A stretch of 64,000 bases of DNA from Propionibacteriaceae bacterium ZF39 (GTDB lineage: Bacteria; Actinomycetota; Actinomycetes; Propionibacteriales; Propionibacteriaceae), in the NCBI GenBank assembly GCA_039565995.1, contig CP154795.1:1488001-1552000 (forward strand), read 5' to 3'. Shown piece after piece: positions 8,474 through 15,832 of the stretch (position 1 is the first letter of the stretch; each line of letters starts with the position of its first letter). Below the pieces are notes generated by a model. The model was not told where the DNA came from. It saw only the letters and a list, made by a program, of their open reading frames with translations, and did no database searches. A program made the position numbers and the translations under genes.

Positions 8474-9451
8474 ATGACTGACCGACAGACCCGACAGCCG
8501 AGCCGACGCGAACGCGCAGTGCTACGCCTCCAGAGCCCCGACGACATCCTCAGCGCCGTGCCGTTCCTGCTGCGCTTCCATCCCGAGAACAGCTTCGTCT
8601 TCCTGGCCCTCAAGGGAAAATCTCTGGTGCTGACCGCACGCGTCGATATCGGCAAGGACCCGATCGACGTCGAGTCGCTGGCCGACCATTTCGCCCGCGT
8701 GTGCGTCCAGCACGAGGGGGACGGTCTCATCCTCGTCGCCTACAGCGATCTCGTGGCGCGGATCAGTGGGGTGGTCGATGACCTCGTCGAGGCGCTGGAG
8801 CCCATCCAGGTGCATGAAGCGCTGGTGACCGATGGCCGGTCCTGGTGGTCCCGACTCGATGAGGAGGGGCAGCCGGGCGTGGGCATTCCCGTCGATTCCG
8901 GGTCGAGTGAGGTGGCGGCGCGAGCGGTGTTCGCCGGGTTGCCCGCCTTGCCCAACCGGGCCGCCCTGGCCGATTCGGTGGCGGGGCCCGGCGGTGCCGA
9001 TGCCGCCGAGCTGGCCGGCGTCTTCGAAACCGTGCTGATGGAGCTCGCCGATCTGTCCGATGAGGAACGCCGCGAGAGGATATGCCTGCTGGTCGAGAGC
9101 TTCTGCGTGCATCGACAGGCCCTCACGCCATCCGAATGCGCCGAGCTGGCGGTGCTGTCCTATGAGATCGCGCTGCGCGATCTCGCGGCTCAGCGCATCC
9201 GACTCGAGGATGCCGAACTGCATGTGGAGCTCTGGCATCAGGTGGTCGCGAACACGGTCGCCCCCTTCGAGTCTGCGCCGCTGTGTCTCCTGGGCCTGGC
9301 GGCCTGGGTGAGCGGCAACGGTGCGCTGATGGTGGTGTGCATGGAGCGTGCCGAAGAGGTCAATCCCGACTATTCCCTGTTGGGGGTCCTGGAACGCATC
9401 AACGCGTGCGCCCTGCCGCCCCATGCCTGGGAGGGGATGTATGCGGCGTGA
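8474..9451 (+). CDS. DUF4192 family protein
   Basis: 325 residues matching the actinobacterial DUF4192 family. The opening LQSPDDILSAVPFLLRFHPENSFVF, seen here as shorter blocks from residue 18, is diagnostic. It is followed by a region with DGLILVAYSD, EALVTDGRSWWS and a helical C-terminal half with CLLGLAAWVSGNGALMVVCMERAEEVNPDYSL, again in separate blocks. The last part resembles a short helical repeat. There is no signal peptide. The function of the family is unknown. Two DnaA-box-like sites lie just upstream, and a PfkB kinase follows 24 bases downstream. Confidence 0.85.
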   Translation: MTDRQTRQPSRRERAVLRLQSPDDILSAVPFLLRFHPENSFVFLALKGKSLVLTARVDIGKDPIDVESLADHFARVCVQHEGDGLILVAYSDLVARISGVVDDLVEALEPIQVHEALVTDGRSWWSRLDEEGQPGVGIPVDSGSSEVAARAVFAGLPALPNRAALADSVAGPGGADAAELAGVFETVLMELADLSDEERRERICLLVESFCVHRQALTPSECAELAVLSYEIALRDLAAQRIRLEDAELHVELWHQVVANTVAPFESAPLCLLGLAAWVSGNGALMVVCMERAEEVNPDYSLLGVLERINACALPPHAWEGMYAA

Positions 9452-9462
9452 CAGCGGGCGAA

Positions 9463-9468
9463 TAGCGT
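9463..9468 (+). promoter_or_regulatory. Putative -10 hexamer (TAGCGT), leaderless start of PfkB gene
   Basis: TAGCGT is followed by 7 bases and the ATG at 9476, so transcription would begin at or next to the start codon. No Shine-Dalgarno sequence precedes the ATG. Confidence 0.45.
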
Positions 9469-9475
9469 GGGGGCC

Positions 9476-10402
9476 ATGCAGTTCGTGGTGTGTGGCGAGG
9501 CGCTCATCGACCTGGTGCCGGACGAGGGTGGCGACACGTTCCGGACGCCGTGGTCCGCGCTGTCGGCGGGGGGACCTGTCAATACGGCGATCGGGCTGGC
9601 GCGGCTGGGGGAACGCGTTCAGTTCGCCGGCCGGTTGTCGACCGATCGCTTCGGTCGCCAGTTGCGCGCGCATCTGGCGGCCGGAGGTGTCGGTCTGGAG
9701 CAGTCGGTCGACAGTGACGATCCGACCCCGCTCGCCGTCGTGAGTGTGGGGGCCGATGGGAGCGCGACCTATGCCTTTCACTTCGATCGGACGGCGGCCT
9801 TCGGGTGGAGGGCGGCCGAGCTTCCCGCCGTGGATCAGGGGGACTGGCTCCACGTGGCCTCCCTCGCCACCGTGGTCGACCCCGGCGCAGGCGCTCTCCT
9901 GCCCTGGGTCGATGCCCACACCGGGCCGCTGTCGTTCGACATCAACGTGAGGCCCACGGTGATCGCGGACCCCGAGGACTACTGGCGACGGGTGCAGCCC
10001 TGGCTCGAGGTGCTGGGCCGGCATGGGGGCGTCGTGCGGGGCTCCGATGAGGACATCGACTTCCTGGCCGGGGCCTCGGGGGAGACCGGAACACCGGAGT
10101 CGGTCCTGCGCGCCTGGCGCGATCGGTTCGGGTTCGGGGTCGCCGTCGTCACCACGGGTGCGAGTGGTGCCTGGGGCTGCGATGCGCAGGGTGAGGGGCG
10201 CGTGCCCGGACGGCCGGTCGAGGTGGTGGACACCGTCGGCGCCGGCGATACGTTCACTGCGGCTCTTCTCGCGGAGTACGCCCGCTCCGGGGACCTGCAC
10301 GCCGCACTCGACGAGGGCGTGGCCGCTGGGGCGTACGCCTGTGGCAGGCGGGGACCGCAGCCGCCGACGCGGGCCGAACTCGAGGCGTTCCTGGAGCGGT
10401 GA
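9476..10402 (+). CDS. PfkB-family carbohydrate kinase (fructokinase-like)
   Basis: 308 residues with ribokinase/PfkB features. The N-terminus FVVCGEALIDLVPDEGG and the SAGGPVNTAIGLARLGERV substrate loop are followed by RLSTDRFGRQLRAHL. The C-terminal signature DTVGAGDTFTAALLAEYARSG holds the catalytic aspartate and anion hole. It probably phosphorylates fructose or a related sugar; specificity is not readable. ATG 9476 was chosen over GTG 9467 because the protein then begins at the conserved strand, and because a TAGCGT hexamer 7 bases upstream suggests a leaderless transcript. Confidence 0.87.
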   Translation: MQFVVCGEALIDLVPDEGGDTFRTPWSALSAGGPVNTAIGLARLGERVQFAGRLSTDRFGRQLRAHLAAGGVGLEQSVDSDDPTPLAVVSVGADGSATYAFHFDRTAAFGWRAAELPAVDQGDWLHVASLATVVDPGAGALLPWVDAHTGPLSFDINVRPTVIADPEDYWRRVQPWLEVLGRHGGVVRGSDEDIDFLAGASGETGTPESVLRAWRDRFGFGVAVVTTGASGAWGCDAQGEGRVPGRPVEVVDTVGAGDTFTAALLAEYARSGDLHAALDEGVAAGAYACGRRGPQPPTRAELEAFLER

Positions 10403-10444
10403 GGCCCCGGAATATCACGGGGGCGACGGGGTGGATTGTTCAGT

Positions 10445-10450
10445 TAGGAT
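10445..10450 (+). promoter_or_regulatory. Putative -10 hexamer (TAGGAT) of leuS leader transcript
   Basis: TAGGAT is followed by 6 bases and the ATG of the leader peptide at 10457, so the leader peptide itself would be leaderless. A -35 element is not clear. Confidence 0.5.
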
Positions 10451-10456
10451 GTCGGC

Positions 10457-10486
10457 ATGTGTCCGCACCGACTGCTTCTTATCTAG
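10457..10486 (+). CDS. leuL: Leucine leader peptide for leuS attenuation
   Basis: A nine-codon reading frame, MCPHRLLLI, ends in TAG 10484-10486. Three consecutive leucine codons are CTG CTT CTT; CTT is a rare choice in DNA of this composition, which would sharpen sensitivity to charged leucyl-tRNA. The stop abuts a first hairpin and is followed by an intrinsic terminator and then leuS. This is the layout of ribosome-mediated transcription attenuation. Predicted attenuators ahead of leuS have been described for some Streptomyces, so the idea fits known biology. Expression of this peptide is inferred. Confidence 0.72.
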   Translation: MCPHRLLLI

Positions 10487-10540
10487 CCGCGCCTGATGCG
10501 CGGCACACCCCGAGCCGTTCGACGGCGACCGGGGTTTTTT
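10487..10540 (+). terminator. leuS attenuator: hairpin followed by intrinsic terminator
   Basis: The first hairpin is CCGCGC (10487-10492) with GCGCGG (10498-10503) and a 5-base loop, starting right after the leader stop. The second is CCCCG (10508-10512) with CGGGG (10530-10534), extended inside by GCCGT (10514-10518) with ACGGC (10522-10526). It is followed at once by six T (10535-10540). It lies before leuS, so it should act as a conditional terminator. A possible weak antiterminator pairs CGGC 10501-10504 with GCCG 10514-10517. Confidence 0.78.
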
Positions 10541-10574
10541 CATGTCCGGAGCAGTGGGAACCAGGAGAACCAAG

Positions 10575-13055
10575 TTGAGCGAGCAGGCCCGCGATCGCAA
10601 GCCGTATGACCCCGCAGCCGCGCAGGAGCGCTGGCAGGCGTTCTGGGAGTCCGACCAGACCTTCAAGGCCCTTGACGACGGGTCGAAGGAGCGGCGCTAT
10701 GTCCTCGACATGTTCCCGTATCCGTCGGGCGACCTGCACATGGGCCATGCCGAGGCGTTCGTCATGGGTGACGTGGTGGCGCGCTATTGGCGGCTGAAGG
10801 GCTATGACGTCCTGCACCCGATCGGCTGGGACTCGTTCGGCCTGCCGGCCGAGAACGCTGCGATCAAGCGTGATGCGCATCCGGCGGAGTGGACGTACGC
10901 CAACATCGAGACCCAGGCGCGATCCTTCCGGCGCTACGGCCTGAGCTTCGACTGGTCGACGCGCCTGCACACGTCCGACACCGATTACTACCGGTGGACC
11001 CAGTGGCTGTTCCTGCGCTTCTTCGAGCGTGGGCTGGCGTACCGGAAGAATTCGTTCGTCAACTGGTGCCCGAGCTGCCAGACCGTGCTCGCCAACGAGC
11101 AGGTCGTGCAGGGCGCGTGCGAGCGGTGCGGGACGACCGTGACCAAGCGCCAGCTGAACCAGTGGTATTTCCGGATCACCGACTATGCCGACCGCCTGCT
11201 CGACGACATGAAGCAGCTCGAGGGCCAGTGGCCCGATCGCGTCCTGGCGATGCAGCGCAACTGGATCGGGCGCTCCGAGGGGGCGTACGTCGATTTCGAG
11301 ATCGAGGGCCGCGAGCAGCCGGTCACGGTCTTCACAACCCGTCCGGACACGCTGTTCGGGGCGACGTTCTTCGTGGTCGCGCCCGAAGCGGAACTCGCCG
11401 GCGAGATCGTGGCGGAGGAGCAGCGGGCCGACTTCGAGGCCTACCTCGAGAAGACCAAGCAGGCTACCGAGATCGAACGTCAGTCGACCGAGCGCCCCAA
11501 GACCGGTGTGTTCCTGGGCGTGCATGCGGTCAACCCGGTCAACGGGGAGCGCATCCCGGTCTATGCCGCCGACTATGTCCTGGCCGACTACGGCACCGGT
11601 GCGGTCATGGCCGTGCCGGCGCACGACCAGCGCGATCTGGACTTCGCGAAGGCGCATGACCTGCCGGTGCGGATGGTGGTCGACACCGGTGATGCCGACC
11701 CGGCCGAGACCTTCGTCGCGACCGCCGGTGATGGCACCTATGTGAACTCCGGGCTGCTGGACGGCCTGAGCGACAAGGTGTCCGGTGTCAGCCGCATCAT
11801 CGATCAGCTAGAGGTGGACGGGCGAGGCAAGCGGGCGATCACGTTCCGCCTGCGCGACTGGCTCCTGAGCCGCCAGCGCTTCTGGGGCGTACCCATCCCG
11901 ATCATCCACTGCCCGAGCTGTGGCGAGGTGCCGGTTCCCGATGACCAGCTTCCGGTCGAACTGCCCGACCTGCGCGGTGCGGCGCTGAAGCCGAAGGGGA
12001 CCTCGCCGCTGGCCGGCCCCGAGGCCACCGCGTGGCGCGAGGTCGAGTGCCCGACGTGTGGCGGCAGGGCCGAGCGCGACACCGACACGATGGACACGTT
12101 CGTCGACTCGTCGTGGTATTTCTTCCGCTATTGCTCGCCGGGCTATGACGGGGGTCCGTTCGATCCCGAGGACGTCCGCCGCTGGATGCCGGTGGAGCAG
12201 TATGTCGGTGGCGTCGAGCACGCGATCCTGCACCTGCTGTATATGCGCTTCTTCACCAAGGTGCTGCACGACATGGGGATGGTCGACTTCGTCGAACCCA
12301 TGCGGCGCCTGATGAACCAGGGCCAGGTGATCAACCAGGGCAAGGCGATGTCGAAGTCGCTCGGCAACGGTGTGGACCTGGGGGCCCAGATCGACCAGTT
12401 CGGCGTCGACGCGATTCGCACCACGGTGGTGTTCGCCGGACCGCCCGAGGACGACATCGACTGGGCGGACATGTCGCCGACCGCGACCGTGCGCTTCCTG
12501 CAGCGCGCCCTGCGCGTGGCCCAGGATGTCACGAGTGAGCCCGGGACCGACCCGGCCGGGGGCGATCTGGCGTTGCGTCGGGCGACTCACAAGAGCGTCG
12601 CCGACCTGGGTGACCTGCTCGACTCGCATCGGTTCAATGTCGCCGTGGCGCGCCTGATGGAGCTGGTCAATGCGACCCGCAAGACCATCGACGCCGGGGC
12701 CGGTCCGGCTGACCCCGCAGTACGCGAGGCCGCTGAGGCGATCACCGTGGGGCTGAGCCTGTTCGCGCCCTACCTGGCCGAGGACATGTGGGAGACCCTG
12801 GGACACCAGCCCTCGGTCGCGAATGCCGCCTGGCCGACCGTCGACCCGTCGCTGCTGGTGACCGAGTCGGTCACCTGCGTCGTGCAGGTCAAGGGCAAGG
12901 TGCGCGCCAAGCTCGAGGTTTCGCCCGAGGCGACCGAGGAGGAGCTCAAGGAACTCGCGCTCGCCGATGCGAACGTGCAGCGTTCGCTCGACGGCAAGGA
13001 GATCCGCCAGATCATCGTGCGCGCACCGCGCCTGGTGAGCATCGTTCCGGCCTGA
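10575..13055 (+). CDS. leuS: Leucyl-tRNA synthetase
   Basis: 826 residues, usual for bacterial LeuRS. It charges tRNA-Leu with leucine in the cytoplasm. The HIGH-type motif is in [16 protein letters not shown] near residue 49. Two zinc-finger-like clusters ([21 protein letters not shown] and [13 protein letters not shown] regions, shown here only in part) flank the editing domain, where [13 protein letters not shown] is visible. The KMSKS loop is [11 protein letters not shown] near residue 592. The start TTG 10575 was chosen because AGGAGA lies 6 bases upstream. An in-frame ATG at 10542 directly follows the terminator T-tract and lacks a ribosome site. Expression is likely controlled by the leader peptide and terminator just upstream. 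It is convergent with the next gene, 7 bases apart. Confidence 0.97.
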   Translation: MSEQARDRKPYDPAAAQERWQAFWESDQTFKALDDGSKERRYVLDMFPYPSGDLHMGHAEAFVMGDVVARYWRLKGYDVLHPIGWDSFGLPAENAAIKRDAHPAEWTYANIETQARSFRRYGLSFDWSTRLHTSDTDYYRWTQWLFLRFFERGLAYRKNSFVNWCPSCQTVLANEQVVQGACERCGTTVTKRQLNQWYFRITDYADRLLDDMKQLEGQWPDRVLAMQRNWIGRSEGAYVDFEIEGREQPVTVFTTRPDTLFGATFFVVAPEAELAGEIVAEEQRADFEAYLEKTKQATEIERQSTERPKTGVFLGVHAVNPVNGERIPVYAADYVLADYGTGAVMAVPAHDQRDLDFAKAHDLPVRMVVDTGDADPAETFVATAGDGTYVNSGLLDGLSDKVSGVSRIIDQLEVDGRGKRAITFRLRDWLLSRQRFWGVPIPIIHCPSCGEVPVPDDQLPVELPDLRGAALKPKGTSPLAGPEATAWREVECPTCGGRAERDTDTMDTFVDSSWYFFRYCSPGYDGGPFDPEDVRRWMPVEQYVGGVEHAILHLLYMRFFTKVLHDMGMVDFVEPMRRLMNQGQVINQGKAMSKSLGNGVDLGAQIDQFGVDAIRTTVVFAGPPEDDIDWADMSPTATVRFLQRALRVAQDVTSEPGTDPAGGDLALRRATHKSVADLGDLLDSHRFNVAVARLMELVNATRKTIDAGAGPADPAVREAAEAITVGLSLFAPYLAEDMWETLGHQPSVANAAWPTVDPSLLVTESVTCVVQVKGKVRAKLEVSPEATEEELKELALADANVQRSLDGKEIRQIIVRAPRLVSIVPA

Positions 13056-13062
13056 GCGAAGG

Positions 13063-14046
13063 TCAGGCGCGCAGGGCGACCTGCGCGATGATCCCGACGT
13101 GGTCGGTCCCGGTCACCGTGAACGTGCGATGGCTCACTGCCGTCAGCGGGGCATTGACCAGCACATAGTCGATGCCGAGCACGGGGAACGGACCGTGCTC
13201 GCGGGTGGGCCAGGTGCGCGGGAAGCCGGCACCGGTCAGGTCTGCCGTCGAGCGGAACCCGTCCGTGGTCAACAGCGGCCGCATGGTGGCGTGGCGATCG
13301 ATGGCGTTGAGATCGCCCGCCACGACGACGGGACCATCGGCATGGGCGAGGATCACGGCGCGGAGCGCAGCCGCATCCTCCGCCCAGAGCTCGGCACCGC
13401 CCATCGGATTGACGGGGTGCGCCGCGATCAGCGTGAGGGGCCCATCCGGATGATCGAGCCGCACGACCGGTGACCCGAAGACCGTTGGTCCGGCCCCGAG
13501 GTCTTCGAGTGGGAGGCGCGAATAGATCGAGGTGCCGCCGACGCCGTTGCCGACATGGACGGCGTGAGGATGGCTCTCGGTCAGGCCTCGATCGGCAAGT
13601 CTCTCGCGCGCAGCGTCCGTGTGTTCGACGATGACGATCACATCGGCTGTTTGGAGCTGTGCCGTCAACCCATCGAGGTCGGCGCGACCGTCCTGGACGT
13701 TGATCGTGGCTACTGTCAGCGGAGTCCGGTGGGCGACGGTGTTCGTCGTGTAATACGGCACGATCCAGGTGGCCTGCCACAGCGCTCCGAGGGCAAGAGG
13801 GAGTGCCAGCGCGGCAAGCCCGGGTCGGCGTACCAATCGAGCTGCGAGAACGATCGTCAGCATTCCGCCGATCCACCCGACCAGACCGAGGTGGACGAAC
13901 GACGCGGCCTGGACCGTTCGGGTGGACAGGAGCTGGAGGCGAGGCGAGATCCCCAGAGCCAGCGCTGCCAGGGCTCCGCCGGACAGAGCGAGGGCCAGAA
14001 GGATCAGGAGCCCGGCCAGGAACCCGCGGTGAACGGAGATGCGCAC
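13063..14046 (-). CDS. Membrane-anchored endonuclease/exonuclease/phosphatase (EEP) family protein
   Basis: 327 residues. Three hydrophobic segments fill residues 8-95, then an EEP catalytic domain follows. Visible EEP motifs are TINVQDG (first metal-site asparagine), IVIVEHTD (glutamate), VNPMGG after AAHP, GDLNAIDRH and the final TGTDHVGI with the catalytic Asp-His pair. Residues 100-327 would face outside. Related proteins hydrolyse phosphodiesters or phosphomonoesters, but the substrate is unknown. The start is GTG 14046. The divergent region upstream, shared with the SufR-like regulator, contains at least four palindromes, so the gene may be under that regulator. Confidence 0.82.
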   Translation of the reverse strand: MRISVHRGFLAGLLILLALALSGGALAALALGISPRLQLLSTRTVQAASFVHLGLVGWIGGMLTIVLAARLVRRPGLAALALPLALGALWQATWIVPYYTTNTVAHRTPLTVATINVQDGRADLDGLTAQLQTADVIVIVEHTDAARERLADRGLTESHPHAVHVGNGVGGTSIYSRLPLEDLGAGPTVFGSPVVRLDHPDGPLTLIAAHPVNPMGGAELWAEDAAALRAVILAHADGPVVVAGDLNAIDRHATMRPLLTTDGFRSTADLTGAGFPRTWPTREHGPFPVLGIDYVLVNAPLTAVSHRTFTVTGTDHVGIIAQVALRA

Positions 14047-14112
14047 ATTCGCGAGTCAAGCAGCGTCGCGGGGCTCTGCCCGGCCTGTTGACGGACTCCG
14101 AACGAGAAAGGG

Positions 14113-14146
14113 GACCGCGGTCGTGGGCAGGCAGGGGACCGCGGTC
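14113..14146. promoter_or_regulatory. Twin GACCGCGGTC palindromes
   Basis: GACCGCGGTC occurs at 14113-14122 and 14137-14146, 24 bases apart start to start, each within a longer shared block GGGGACCGCGGTCG. They are nearer the EEP gene start at 14046. The helical phasing suggests two dimers of one regulator. Confidence 0.45.
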
Positions 14147-14184
14147 GCGAAGCCGGACGACTTTGTGGTCCTATGGGCTTATCA

Positions 14185-14219
14185 CATAACCTGTTATGGC
14201 GTTCTGTCTAACTAGTTAG
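14185..14219. promoter_or_regulatory. Two operator-like palindromes before the SufR-like gene
   Basis: CATAAC-CT-GTTATG (14185-14198) and CTAACTAGTTAG (14208-14219) are perfect inverted repeats. The second ends one base before a TAAATT hexamer (14220-14225) that would be the -10 of the regulator gene, so binding there should block transcription. Both arms share TAAC/GTTA, as expected for one dimeric protein. Autoregulation is inferred. Confidence 0.55.
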
Positions 14220-14225
14220 TAAATT
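14220..14225 (+). promoter_or_regulatory. Putative -10 hexamer (TAAATT) of the SufR-like gene
   Basis: TAAATT lies 7 bases upstream of GTG 14233, consistent with a leaderless transcript. It directly follows the 12-bp palindrome at 14208-14219. Confidence 0.45.
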
Positions 14226-14232
14226 GGTTTCC

Positions 14233-14856
14233 GTGTCAAATCTTGGCCCCCGGCCTGTCGCCGACCCCGCGTTGAGGCTGTCTGCCGCGCGTGGGGCTGT
14301 TCTGGCGTTCGTGGTCGAAGCCGGCAGGCCGGTCACGGTGCAGGAAGTCGCGCTCAGCAGTGGGCAGCATGTGAACACCGTTCGCGAGCATCTGGAGGCT
14401 CTCGTCGAGGCCGGTCTGGCCACGCGTCAGTCGAAGCCCCCGTCCGGTCGGGGCCGGCCGGCGATTGCGTACGCCGCAGAGGCGGAGAGCTCGCCCCTTC
14501 GCGGCAACAAGGAATACGTCGCTCTGGTCGATGCCCTCGTCGCGCACATCAAGGACACCTCGCCCGACGTGCTCGCCGATGCCGATGCGGTGGGCCGCCG
14601 CTGGGCGGCGGACACGCCGCAGGGCGAAACAGTCCAGGAAATGTTGACCCGGATGGGGTTCGACCCGGTGCTGGAATCGACCAACACCCTGCTCCTGCGG
14701 ACCTGTCCCGTGCTCGCCGCGGCCAAGCGCAATCCCGACGTGGTGTGTGCGATGCACCTCGGCATGCTCCGCACTGTTCACGGGGAGAACGTCGAGCTGG
14801 AGCCGTTCGTGCCGAACGGGTGCCTGTTGCATCTGTCGCCCGCGAATCAGGCGTGA
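14233..14856 (+). CDS. SufR-like winged-helix regulator, probable Fe-S sensor
   Basis: 207 residues. The N-terminal winged helix spans about 13-75, with VTVQEVALSSGQHVNTVREH and HLEALVEAGLATRQ, and a basic wing PPSGRGRPAIAYA. The C-terminal half has three cysteines in the pattern LLRTCPVLAAAKRNPDVVC, then NGCLLHL. This spacing (13 residues between the first two) recalls the cluster-binding region of SufR-type Fe-S regulators. No suf genes are nearby. GTG 14233 was preferred over TTG 14224 because a TAAATT hexamer 7 bases upstream fits a leaderless start; no ribosome site precedes either codon. Perfect palindromes just upstream suggest autoregulation, perhaps with control of the divergent EEP gene. 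Confidence 0.72.
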   Translation: MSNLGPRPVADPALRLSAARGAVLAFVVEAGRPVTVQEVALSSGQHVNTVREHLEALVEAGLATRQSKPPSGRGRPAIAYAAEAESSPLRGNKEYVALVDALVAHIKDTSPDVLADADAVGRRWAADTPQGETVQEMLTRMGFDPVLESTNTLLLRTCPVLAAAKRNPDVVCAMHLGMLRTVHGENVELEPFVPNGCLLHLSPANQA

Positions 14857-14858
14857 GG

Positions 14859-14896
14859 TTGTCCACAGGCTGACGCCGCCTCGAGTGTCATCCACA
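14859..14896 (+). promoter_or_regulatory. DnaA-box-like pair upstream of comEA
   Basis: TTGTCCACA (14859-14867) and TCATCCACA (14888-14896, one mismatch) lie 29 bases apart on the plus strand. This is nearly the same spacing as the pair at 8385-8423. They fill the gap between the SufR-like gene and comEA. Confidence 0.4.
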
Positions 14897-14947
14897 GCGC
14901 GACGACCGAGGTGAACGACAACGACTCCGGGCGTGCATAACGCAGCC

Positions 14948-15832
14948 ATGGGGCGAAATGCGAGAGCCAATTCGGTTCTGACCGACTATGTCCGCGACCG
15001 GCTCGATCGGGCCGTGCTGCCGATCCCGGAAGGCGAGCAACACGAGAGCGAAGTTCTCACTGTGGTCCGTCCGCGGCCGGGACTCGGGCGTGACGCGGAC
15101 CCGATCGTCGATTCGGATCTGTTCGAGGACGATCGGGCGACGGTCGAGGGCCGTGACGAGCGGCCAGTGCCCGTGCCGCGGGCCTGGTTCACGCGCAAAC
15201 ACCTGACGGTCGTGGGCATCATCCTGGCCCTGGGCATCCTCCTGGCCGGCTATGCCCTGACCCGGGCGCGTGCTGTCCCGGTCGCGATGCCGGTGCCGGT
15301 GGTGGCGGAGGCGGGGAGTACGCCGGCCGCGCCACCCGCGACCACGCCGATGGAGACCCCGCCGCCCACCGCCACCATCCGGGTGCATGTCGTCGGGGAA
15401 GTGGTGCGCCCCGGGGTGCACCAGCTCACTGCGGGGTCCCGGGTCGCCGATGCCATCGAGGCGGCCGGGGGACTCGGCCCCCAGGCCCGACCCGGAGAAC
15501 TCAATCTCGCGCGGGAGCTGCTCGACGGCCAGCAGCTGGTCGTCGGCGGACCGAATCGTGCGAGCGAGGTCCGGGGCGGAGACGAGGGCGCAGGGTCCAC
15601 GGGAAACAGCGCAGCCGGTGGAGGAGTGGCCGGGACTCCTGCCAAGGTCAACCTCAACACCGCGACCGCTGCCCAGCTTGATGCGCTTCCGGGTGTTGGT
15701 CCGGTCACCGCCGAGAAGATCATTGCCTGGCGTGCCCAACACGGGAAATTCACCCGCATCGAGGAACTGCAGGAGGTTCCGGGCATCGGGCCCAAGTCGT
15801 TTGCCGAGATCGCTCCCCATGTCACTGTGTGA
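14948..15832 (+). CDS. comEA: ComEA-like DNA-binding competence protein
   Basis: 294 residues. A polar N-terminal region of about 80 residues precedes one membrane segment (HLTVVGIILALGILLAGYAL). A Pro/Thr/Ala-rich linker comes next, then an SLBB domain (IRVHVVGEVVRPGVHQLTAG, DAIEAAGGLGPQA) and a glycine/serine linker. The C-terminal helix-hairpin-helix pair reads VNLNTATAAQLDALPGVG and EELQEVPGIGPKSF. This is the actinobacterial ComEA layout, in which the outside HhH pair binds incoming DNA for uptake through ComEC. The long cytoplasmic N-terminus is typical of the group. ATG 14948 was picked over GTG 14933 without a strong ribosome site for either. The stop overlaps the comEC start by one base. 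Confidence 0.9.
   Translation: MGRNARANSVLTDYVRDRLDRAVLPIPEGEQHESEVLTVVRPRPGLGRDADPIVDSDLFEDDRATVEGRDERPVPVPRAWFTRKHLTVVGIILALGILLAGYALTRARAVPVAMPVPVVAEAGSTPAAPPATTPMETPPPTATIRVHVVGEVVRPGVHQLTAGSRVADAIEAAGGLGPQARPGELNLARELLDGQQLVVGGPNRASEVRGGDEGAGSTGNSAAGGGVAGTPAKVNLNTATAAQLDALPGVGPVTAEKIIAWRAQHGKFTRIEELQEVPGIGPKSFAEIAPHVTV

Noticed and set aside
8522-10300. 592-codon open frame on the minus strand opposite DUF4192 and the PfkB kinase
   Set aside because: It crosses two well-supported genes and has shadow-like composition with no recognisable motif.
10403-10574. T-box riboswitch ahead of leuS
   Set aside because: There is no T-box sequence and no room for a specifier stem before the leader ATG; a leucine-rich peptide and terminator explain the region.
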